Assembly: GCA_017442765.1 (NCBI GenBank)
Contig: JAFRZC010000139.1
Coordinates: forward strand, 1 to 18,882
From: Prevotella sp.
GTDB taxonomy: Bacteria > Bacteroidota > Bacteroidia > Bacteroidales > Bacteroidaceae
Length of the DNA: 18,882 bases
Direction: 5' to 3'
Both the position numbers and the translations under genes were made by a program. Position 1 is the first letter of the stretch, and each line of letters opens with the position of its first letter. This document shows, in pieces, positions 8,417 to 14,213 of the stretch. A model generated the notes under the pieces. That model searched no databases, was not told the origin of the DNA, and saw only the letters and a program-made list of their open reading frames with translations.

Positions 8417-10369
8417 ATGAAGATAAATAGTTTTGGTAAAATTCTGACAAGGACGCTGCTGGCAGCACTGCTCGCTTTTCGCTTTTCGCTTTTCGCTGCT
8501 TATGCCGGTGAGCCTTACAGCCGGTCGCGCCTCTTCTGGGACAACACCACGAAGACGACCATTTTCTCGGGCGGCAACTATGCCCGTGTGATAGAGCTGC
8601 GGGACGGCCGCCTGATGGCCACGTGCCAGAAGGGCGGCATCGTTGTCGCCTACAGCACGAACAAGGGAAAGTCGTGGTCGTCGGAGGAGCGCATCGCCTA
8701 CAATCCCGATAAGGTGGCCGAATCCGTCCCCGACCTCATCCAGCTGGCTGACGGCACCATCATCGTGGCCTACAACCCCCGTCCGGCGGAGCCTTACAGC
8801 GAGGAACGCAAGTTCGGCATACGCTGCAAGCGCTCCACCGACAATGGTAAGACGTGGGGACCCGAGATTTTCGTCAACGATGCGTCTCATACCTTTGCCG
8901 ATGGTTGCTGGGAGCCCTCCATGCTTCAGCTGCCCTCGGGCGAGGTGCACCTCTACTTTGCCGACGAGGGTCCCTACACCAACAGCAACGAGCAGCAGAT
9001 CTCGCTCTGCCGGTCGTACGACGGCGGACAGACATGGACTGCGGCGCAGCGTGTCATCTTCCGTGCCGGCACGCGCGACGGCATGCCCGTGCCCCTCCTG
9101 CTCAAAGACGGGAAGACCATTGCCGTGGTCTTCGAGGACAACGGCTGGCCGGGTATCGGCGATTTCTTCCCCACCATCGCCGTCAGTCCGCTCGCCACCA
9201 ACTGGAACAACTATTGGGTCGATGGCAACAGCTCCGCTCGCTGGCAGACCATCGCCTCCGACTACTCTCCCCGTCCATCCGGTGGGGCACCCTACCTGCG
9301 CATGCTTCCCACGGGCGAGACCGTCGTCTCGTGGCAGTCGTCCTACAAGAATAACGGGAAGCTCAACCTCTGGGTAGCCGTCGGCAACGAGGAGGCCAAA
9401 GACTTCCGCGACCTTTCCACGCCCTTCGGTAATGGGCAGGGCAACACCGTGACGTGGAACTCCGTGGCCGTGGTCGATACCGGCGTGGTGATGGCCATAG
9501 GCAACGTGAACGGACAGATACAAGCCATCAAGGGCTACCCCAAGCGGCAGTTCGAGGCCGCCTACGGTTCGCCCAAGATCGACGGCAAGCTGACCCGCAA
9601 CGAGGGCTATCTCACCTCAGCCGCCACGCAGATCACCATGGGTCAGCAGATTGGCTCGGCGCTCTTCGGCGACCTGGCCTACGACCGCGACTCGCTCTAT
9701 CTCTTCTTCCGTGTCAGCGACCGCACACAGCACGATGTCGGACAGGAAGACGGTGTGCGCGTGAGCATCGATGCCGTAGGAGCCTTCTCCGATGCCACCG
9801 AGAACGTGGCACCGGGGCTCTATCGCTATTTCTTCAAGATATCCGGAGCCATGACGGCAGAGCACGGCGAGCGGAAAATCTGGCGTTCCTACAGCGACTT
9901 CGCCGACATCCACTTTGTCGCCTCCCGCACCTCGACCTATTATATCCTCGAGTGCGCCATACCCTGGACACACTTCGGGCTCACCGCACCGCTCAGCCGC
10001 GAGGCTGCTGAGGCGATGCCGATGGCCATCAACATCGAGCTCTTCGACTACGTCAGCGGCTACGTCACCGAGACCATCCCCGATGCCCTGGCCAATCGCT
10101 CGTCCACGTGGATGCCCCTGAAGCTCCTCACTGCCGACTTCCCCACAGGAATAGACACCCCCCTTTCATTCCCCCCGAGAGGGGAAGTTGCTAATGGCGA
10201 AGCCTCCCCTCAGGGAGGTTTGAAGGGGGTCTCCGTTTACGACCTGCAAGGCCGTCGTGTAAGCCTTCCCTCGGGGAGGACTGGAGGGGGGTCTTCATCT
10301 CTCATCTCTCATCCCTCATCCAAACCGGGTATTTATATCGTGGGAGGCAAGAAGATAGTGAGAAAATGA
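8417..10369 (+). CDS. Secreted Asp-box beta-propeller glycosidase (GH93/GH33-like) with CBM9-like domain
   Basis: The 650-residue product is probably an exo-acting glycosidase. A signal peptide (residues 1-30, ending AAYA) precedes a sialidase-superfamily propeller (about 35-375) with Asp-box motifs STNKGKSW (80-87), STDNGKTWG (140-148) and SYDGGQTW (200-207), and a WEPSMLQLPSGEVHLYFADE segment (165-184). That segment resembles GH93 exo-arabinanases more than true sialidases, and no FRIP motif is seen. Residues about 378-572 (from FEAAYGSPKIDGKL) resemble a CBM9/DOMON sugar-binding domain. The C-terminal tail (SVYDLQGRRV, GIYIVGGKKIVRK) is of the type IX-like kind but is broken up by palindromic-repeat peptides at residues 580-604 and 618-636. 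The substrate is uncertain: arabinan or a sialylated glycan are the candidates. Confidence 0.85.
   Translation: MKINSFGKILTRTLLAALLAFRFSLFAAYAGEPYSRSRLFWDNTTKTTIFSGGNYARVIELRDGRLMATCQKGGIVVAYSTNKGKSWSSEERIAYNPDKVAESVPDLIQLADGTIIVAYNPRPAEPYSEERKFGIRCKRSTDNGKTWGPEIFVNDASHTFADGCWEPSMLQLPSGEVHLYFADEGPYTNSNEQQISLCRSYDGGQTWTAAQRVIFRAGTRDGMPVPLLLKDGKTIAVVFEDNGWPGIGDFFPTIAVSPLATNWNNYWVDGNSSARWQTIASDYSPRPSGGAPYLRMLPTGETVVSWQSSYKNNGKLNLWVAVGNEEAKDFRDLSTPFGNGQGNTVTWNSVAVVDTGVVMAIGNVNGQIQAIKGYPKRQFEAAYGSPKIDGKLTRNEGYLTSAATQITMGQQIGSALFGDLAYDRDSLYLFFRVSDRTQHDVGQEDGVRVSIDAVGAFSDATENVAPGLYRYFFKISGAMTAEHGERKIWRSYSDFADIHFVASRTSTYYILECAIPWTHFGLTAPLSREAAEAMPMAINIELFDYVSGYVTETIPDALANRSSTWMPLKLLTADFPTGIDTPLSFPPRGEVANGEASPQGGLKGVSVYDLQGRRVSLPSGRTGGGSSSLISHPSSKPGIYIVGGKKIVRK
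10154..10235 (+). repeat. GC-rich palindromic element, in-frame copy pair (B1) in the propeller gene
   Basis: An inverted copy (GACACCCCCCTTT…CCCCGAGAGGGGAAG) is followed by a direct copy (CCTCCCCTCAGGGAGG then TTTGAAGGGGGTCTCC), so the unit is bounded by inverted CCCCCTT/AAGGGGG ends. It encodes residues 580-607 (TPLSFPPRGE, then EASPQGGLKG) just before the sorting tail. The reading frame is kept. Confidence 0.75.
10264..10320 (+). repeat. GC-rich palindromic element (B2) plus CTCATCC tract inside the sorting tail
   Basis: CCTTCCCTCGGGGAGG followed by ACTGGAGGGGGGTC is a direct copy of the element. It is joined to a TCTCATCTCTCATCC tract like that at the start of the dispersed repeat (10482-10503). 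Together they encode LPSGRTGGGSSSLISHPSS between QGRRV and KPGIYIV of the tail. Confidence 0.75.
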
Positions 10370-10392
10370 ATTAACGTTTATTTGTAAAAATG

Positions 10393-10429
10393 GGAGATTG
10401 AAATGTTAATTTCAATCTCCTTTCTTTTT
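10393..10429 (+). terminator. Rho-independent terminator of the glycan operon
   Basis: GGAGATTGAAAT (10393-10404), loop GTTA and ATTTCAATCTCC (10409-10420) make a perfect 12-bp stem followed by TTTCTTTTT. It lies 23 bp after the stop of the propeller gene and closes the operon before the convergent helicase gene. Confidence 0.9.
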
Positions 10430-10440
10430 GTAATTTCCCG

Positions 10441-10760
10441 TCCGAAAAATGGCATTTTCTCACCCTTTCACACCCTCTTTTCTCATCTCTCTCCCCTCAT
10501 CCTTTCCCAAACATATATGTTCCACCTTCCGAAACACGGTCTTTCGCATCGCCAAACACGGTCTTTCGGCAGGTGAGACATATATGTCTCGCAAGTGAGA
10601 GATATATGTCTCAGAAGCGAGAGGTGAGAGGTGAGGGATGAAAGGCGGTCAAAGCCGCTGAGCCTCAGCGAGATAACAATCCGCACAAAAACAGCCCGTT
10701 TTTCTGATAAATTCATCGCCGATACTGGAAAATCCAAAAAGTGGCCTCTGAAAGTGTTAA
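10441..10760 (+). repeat. Dispersed non-coding repeat, copy 2 (downstream of the operon)
   Basis: This matches copy 1 (49-383) block by block and in the same orientation. It has a pyrimidine arm (TCTCATCTCTCTCCCCTCATCC, 10482-10503, split here by description), the palindrome array, a purine arm (GAGAGGTGAGAGGTGAGGGATG), CTCAGCGAGATAACA (10664-10678), AAAAACAGCCCGTTTTT and AAGTGTTAA (10752-10760). It fills the gap between the operon terminator and the end of the convergent helicase gene; no gene is seen in 10370-10778. Confidence 0.8.
10508..10612. repeat. Array of five 16-bp palindromic units, 22-bp period (copy 2)
   Basis: Units start at 10508, 10531, 10553, 10575 and 10597, exactly the spacing of copy 1: CAAACATATATGTTCC, GAAACACGGTCTTTCG, CAAACACGGTCTTTCG, GAGACATATATGTCTC and GAGAGATATATGTCTC. 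Unit 5 here restores a nearly perfect palindrome where copy 1 has GAGAGGTATATGTTTC. Unit 4 and unit 2 are identical in both copies. Symmetry about CATCGC (10547-10552) is kept with one mismatch. Confidence 0.8.
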
Positions 10761-10778
10761 ACCAAAACGCCAAAACTG

Positions 10779-13319
10779 TTAAATTTTGTCATATTCATCC
10801 ACCGTGACGATGGCGCTGTATCCGCCGACGAGCTGCTCTCCCTCGTGGCGGTTCACGCCCGCATAGGCGAGGCTGCTGTCCTCGTAGCGTTTGAACTTAT
10901 ACACGGCATCGTTCATCAACGCCTCGTTGAACACGTTAAGGCTTACCAGCAGTGCAAAGTCCTGCTTTGTCAGCCCCGTCACCCGCTCAAACAGTTGTGG
11001 CTCTAATTGCAGGATGACATCCTTCAGCGAATACTCGCGAAAATCGGTGAGATACATGAAGATGGGGATGCGTGTGGCAAACTTCATCAGCTTCTCCTGT
11101 ATCTGCCGGCGCTTGCTCTTGATCTCTTTCTCCTCGGCTGAGAGCTCTTTCCTCTCCTTGCCCGACAGCCCATCCTCATGCTCCCTGCGTTTCTTCTTGA
11201 TGACATCGGTCTTGTTGATGATGGTCTCAATGTCCTGGTTCAACGAGCGGAATCCCTCTATCTTCATCAGCGCTTCCATCGCCTGCTTGTTGTTCATCAG
11301 GCGCTGGAGCGTGAAGTTATCCACATTCACCAGCAGGGCACTCTCCCAGCGCCGTGCCAAGAGTGTGGCCGACGTGTTATTCATCGCCATGTCCAGCACA
11401 TCGCTCGCCGAGAGTGCCTTCATCACGCCGTTCTCATAGCAGAGCACGGGCAGGAACTTGATAAAGTCATCGACGCATTTCTCGGGATTTCCCTCCTCCA
11501 CGTTCAGCTGGCACGAGTAGTCGGCCACCTTGCGCAAGGCTCTGTTGGGCGAGAAGTCAAACACATAGCACACCTGCTTCAGTATCTCTACGCGATTCGG
11601 ATGCAGGCCGTCGCTGTTGGTGATGGTCCAGGGCGACTGCACACGGAAAGCCGACTGGAAGTAGGTCTCTGGCGACGAGGTGTCGCGCAGCATGAAGATG
11701 CCGGTCCACGGGCGTACGGTGACGCCTGTGGTCAGCTTGCCGCAGGTCAGCGTGATGGTCTTGCAGTGCAGCGGGTCGGGGTGCGACATGGCTTGCTCTA
11801 CCGGTGGCAGTGCCTGCTGCCCGATGCCCGCCCTTGTACCCGCGCAAACCACCACGCGATAGTCGTGGTAAAAAGTGTTCTGCAGTTCAGTCAGCAGGTT
11901 GCGCATGGCGAAACACGCTGCCACGTTGGGCAGAAACCACAGCGTGTGGTTCATGTTCGTGTAGAGGTCGCCGTTGAGAAACGGCAGCGGAGGCTTGCGG
12001 TTGCCGGCCTTCAGGTCGCTGAGCGAGGTCGGCAGATACTGGCCCCGCAACATGTCGAGCCACTTCTGCACCTCGTCGTGGTGCTTGAACACGGCTTCCT
12101 CACCCTTGCCCTCTGCCTCGAAGAAGGAATTTAGGTCGAACTCGTCAAACTCTCCTTCCTCCGCCACTCTCGATATTTCCGCCGGCAACTGATAGGTCAG
12201 CAGCACCATCTTCGGTAACGAGGCGTAGGGGTTATCCGGTTTGTCACCCCATTTCTCTTTTTCCCGCTGCTCGTCGGAGTAGGTCCAGTTGTAGATCTGT
12301 TCCTCGATGAACTCACCCGAGGCAATGGCGCGGAAGGGCGTGCCCGACAGATACAGATAGTGATTAGAGGTAATGGGAATCAAATCCTCGTCAAAATAGT
12401 CGGGATTTCCAATCTCGCTGCCTAAGTCCTCACTGACGCCAATCAGCTCTTTGGCGTTCTCGCGCCACGCGCCGTAGTGGTATTCGTCGAGCACGATGCA
12501 GTCCCAGTTGAACGCCCGCGCCCATTCATGCTTCAGCTTCATGCCGCCACTGGCGGTGTTCTTTCCTAAGAAGTCTTGGAACGAGCCAAACACCACCATC
12601 GGCCTCGACAGGTCGGCATGGTGAAACTGATAGTCAATCGTCGCCTCGGGATTACGGGCGATGAACTGCCAGCCGTCGAAATCCACGTGCGTCATCAGGT
12701 CCTCCTCCCACGCTTGGGCTACGGCGGGCTTGAACGTCAGCACCAATACGCGCGTCCACCCCATGCGCTTCGCCAGCTGGTAGGTGGTAAAGGTTTTGCC
12801 GAACCGCATCTTGCAGTTCCAGAGGAAGTGAGGTGTGCGAGGCTCCCCTACTTCCCTTCCGAGGGGGGATGATTCTTTCCTAAAGCTCTTGAAGTAGGCC
12901 GCCGTCTTATCGACCGCCGCCTGCTGCTCCGGTCTCATGCCGAATGTCTTGTCGCGGTTCCAGGCCACATCCATCCTTTCCCTGACGGCCACAATAGCCG
13001 CCTTTACCTGCTGCGGCGTACAGCGATACCACTCTCCCTCGATATGCCGACAGCCCATTTTCACCAGTTGGCGATGCACGTCGTGGTCCATAAACGCTGT
13101 GCCGTCCTGCCGCATGGCACTCTCCTCGACCAATATGCGGTAAGGAGGCTCGCCGGGGCGCACGATGTTATATTGCTGGCGCACACGCTCCTGCACGCCA
13201 ACAGTCGTATAGCCCACCTTCAGCAGTCCCTTCAGCTGCGGGTCATACTTGTCCTCATACGCATAGATCATCGGAGCCGACTCCGACTTCTTCGGAAAAT
13301 AATTCTGTGTTGTTGCCAT
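10779..13319 (-). CDS. GIY-YIG-like nuclease domain fused to a superfamily 2 DEAD/DEAH helicase (restriction-type)
   Basis: The 846-residue protein is the probable restriction/translocase subunit of the locus. Residues about 16-105 (IYAYEDKY, GLLKVGYTT, R45, HDVHRQL, GEWYRC) match the T5orf172/Mug113 branch of GIY-YIG-like domains. The helicase core follows: motif I NCKMRFGKT (168-176), motif II DEYH (278-281), motif III SGTPF (325-329) and a motif VI-like QSAFRVQSPW, then a Lys/Glu-rich helical stretch and C-terminal domain. Residues 149-162 (SSPLGREVGEPRTP, ending just before motif I) come from a palindromic repeat element. The ATG at 13319 lies in a hairpin, with AAGAAAGG as Shine-Dalgarno. 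It is the last gene of the minus-strand locus. The restriction role is inferred from the methyltransferases upstream. Confidence 0.85.
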   Translation of the reverse strand: MATTQNYFPKKSESAPMIYAYEDKYDPQLKGLLKVGYTTVGVQERVRQQYNIVRPGEPPYRILVEESAMRQDGTAFMDHDVHRQLVKMGCRHIEGEWYRCTPQQVKAAIVAVRERMDVAWNRDKTFGMRPEQQAAVDKTAAYFKSFRKESSPLGREVGEPRTPHFLWNCKMRFGKTFTTYQLAKRMGWTRVLVLTFKPAVAQAWEEDLMTHVDFDGWQFIARNPEATIDYQFHHADLSRPMVVFGSFQDFLGKNTASGGMKLKHEWARAFNWDCIVLDEYHYGAWRENAKELIGVSEDLGSEIGNPDYFDEDLIPITSNHYLYLSGTPFRAIASGEFIEEQIYNWTYSDEQREKEKWGDKPDNPYASLPKMVLLTYQLPAEISRVAEEGEFDEFDLNSFFEAEGKGEEAVFKHHDEVQKWLDMLRGQYLPTSLSDLKAGNRKPPLPFLNGDLYTNMNHTLWFLPNVAACFAMRNLLTELQNTFYHDYRVVVCAGTRAGIGQQALPPVEQAMSHPDPLHCKTITLTCGKLTTGVTVRPWTGIFMLRDTSSPETYFQSAFRVQSPWTITNSDGLHPNRVEILKQVCYVFDFSPNRALRKVADYSCQLNVEEGNPEKCVDDFIKFLPVLCYENGVMKALSASDVLDMAMNNTSATLLARRWESALLVNVDNFTLQRLMNNKQAMEALMKIEGFRSLNQDIETIINKTDVIKKKRREHEDGLSGKERKELSAEEKEIKSKRRQIQEKLMKFATRIPIFMYLTDFREYSLKDVILQLEPQLFERVTGLTKQDFALLVSLNVFNEALMNDAVYKFKRYEDSSLAYAGVNRHEGEQLVGGYSAIVTVDEYDKI
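12841..12872 (-). repeat. GC-rich palindromic element (C), in frame within the helicase gene
   Basis: On the coding strand it reads TCATCCCCCCTCGGAAGG then GAAGTAGGGGAGCC. It adds residues SSPLGREVGEP about eight residues before the Walker A motif. It starts TCATCCCCCC like copy E, in the same polarity relative to the gene. Confidence 0.7.
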
Positions 13320-13341
13320 AACCTTTCTTTCTCGTTATGGC
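13315..13341 (-). promoter_or_regulatory. Start-codon hairpin of the helicase mRNA
   Basis: GCCATAAC (13341-13334 on the minus strand), loop GAGAAAGAAAG and GTTATGGC (13322-13315) form a perfect 8-bp stem. The ATG start (13319-13317) lies in the 3' arm and the Shine-Dalgarno-like GAAAG in the loop. The hairpin could limit translation initiation. Confidence 0.55.
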
Positions 13342-13362
13342 GCTCTTATCTTGTGGGAGCTT

Positions 13363-13452
13363 CTAGCCTTTCTAGCCAATCTAGCCTTTCTATATAATCT
13401 AGCCTTTCTAGCCAATCTAGCTAATCTAGCTAATCTAGCTTCTCTATCCCTT
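13363..13452. repeat. 9-bp tandem repeat (CTAGCCTTT/CTAGCCAAT/CTAGCTAAT), ten units
   Basis: Units begin at 13363 and follow every 9 bp: CTAGCCTTT, CTAGCCAAT, CTAGCCTTT, CTATATAAT, CTAGCCTTT, CTAGCCAAT, CTAGCTAAT, CTAGCTAAT, CTAGCTTCT, CTATCCCTT. The last unit contains the stop codon (TAG on the minus strand, 13446-13444) of the four-helix-bundle gene. The array fills most of the 124-bp gap before the helicase start. CTAG is a rare tetramer in many bacterial genomes, so eight copies here stand out. Copy number could vary by slippage. Confidence 0.85.
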
Positions 13453-14103
13453 CTCTTCCCCCCTCGCTGTCAGCTTGGCCTCCAGCTCTGCTATACGGCG
13501 GTTGGCCTGCTCCAGTTCCTGCTTCAGCCGTGCAATCTCCTCGCGCTGGTTGGTGCGATAGCCTAAGCGGGCAGCGGTCATCCGCTCCTTGATGCCTCCT
13601 TCTTTGATGAAAGTCTCTTCCAACTGTTTCTGATAGGTGGTCATCATCTTATCGACCATGTGGCAGAGCGTCAGGGCGATGTTTGCCATCTCCTCGTCAG
13701 ACCATTTCTCAAAGTAGCCCTGATAGTCTTCGATACGGTTGTGCTTTCGGCAGAACTTCAGCATCCCGTCATAGCGGACATGCTTTTGGCCCCATCGTTC
13801 CAGATGCCGCGAGGTGATATAGTCCTCGTAGTCCTCCTTCAGTTCCTTGATGCTGCTGCGGGCTACATTCAGCAGTTTCAGCTCCATCTCTGTTGAGGTG
13901 ACACCGTCGGCTGAGCCTTCAACGATGTTCTGCTTTCCGCTGCGGGCTGCCTGCACCATCTGGTCAATAGTACGGTCGCCGCGAGTAAGGAAACGCTTTG
14001 TAAAGACATACGTCAACTGATAGAGCACGTTTGCTTTCTGGTAGAAATACAATCCTTCCCAGTTGGCTTGTTTGCGTAGCACTTGTGGAGTGGTATGGTC
14101 CAT
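13444..14103 (-). CDS. Four helix bundle suffix-domain protein
   Basis: The 219-residue, soluble, all-helical protein resembles the Bacteroidetes 'four helix bundle suffix domain' family, a relative of the 23S rRNA intervening-sequence proteins and Avd. Diagnostic segments are NWEGLYFYQKANVLYQLTYVF, RGDRTIDQMVQAARSGKQNIVEG (both described in part) and KELKEDYEDYI. The C-terminus (about 185-215, EEIARLKQELEQANRRIAELEAKL, shown in part) is a coiled coil. No catalytic residues are evident; it is likely an oligomeric adaptor. It has its own promoter at 14123-14154 and lies between the methyltransferase and helicase genes of the restriction-like locus, 124 bp before the helicase gene. Its part in that system is inferred only from position. 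Confidence 0.85.
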   Translation of the reverse strand: MDHTTPQVLRKQANWEGLYFYQKANVLYQLTYVFTKRFLTRGDRTIDQMVQAARSGKQNIVEGSADGVTSTEMELKLLNVARSSIKELKEDYEDYITSRHLERWGQKHVRYDGMLKFCRKHNRIEDYQGYFEKWSDEEMANIALTLCHMVDKMMTTYQKQLEETFIKEGGIKERMTAARLGYRTNQREEIARLKQELEQANRRIAELEAKLTARGEEKG

Positions 14104-14122
14104 CGTGTTTTGGTTTTGAGGT

Positions 14123-14154
14123 CAAAATTACTATATTTTCCTCATACCGCCAAA
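14123..14154 (-). promoter_or_regulatory. Bacteroidetes-type promoter of the four-helix-bundle and helicase genes
   Basis: On the minus strand TTTG (14154-14151), 20 bp, then TAATTTTG (14130-14123) match the -33/-7 consensus and spacing exactly. Transcription would start near 14117, leaving a leader of only about 14 nt before ATG 14103. This separates expression of the last two genes from the methyltransferase pair. Confidence 0.7.
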
Positions 14155-14213
14155 CATCATTCCCACAAATTGTCAAAGAGCGCCTGTTATTATTTCTTTT
14201 ATTCTTTTTTGTT

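Noticed and set aside
8417..10369. True sialidase with the complete GH33 active site
   Set aside because: Asp-boxes are present but there is no FRIP motif. The WEPSM…FADE segment is closer to GH93-type enzymes, so the specific activity is left open.
11178..12134. Plus-strand 318-codon frame opposite the helicase
   Set aside because: The helicase motifs are unambiguous on the minus strand, so this is a shadow frame.
13444..14103. Avd accessory protein of a diversity-generating retroelement
   Set aside because: The fold family is related, but there is no reverse transcriptase, template/variable repeat pair or variable target gene in the window.
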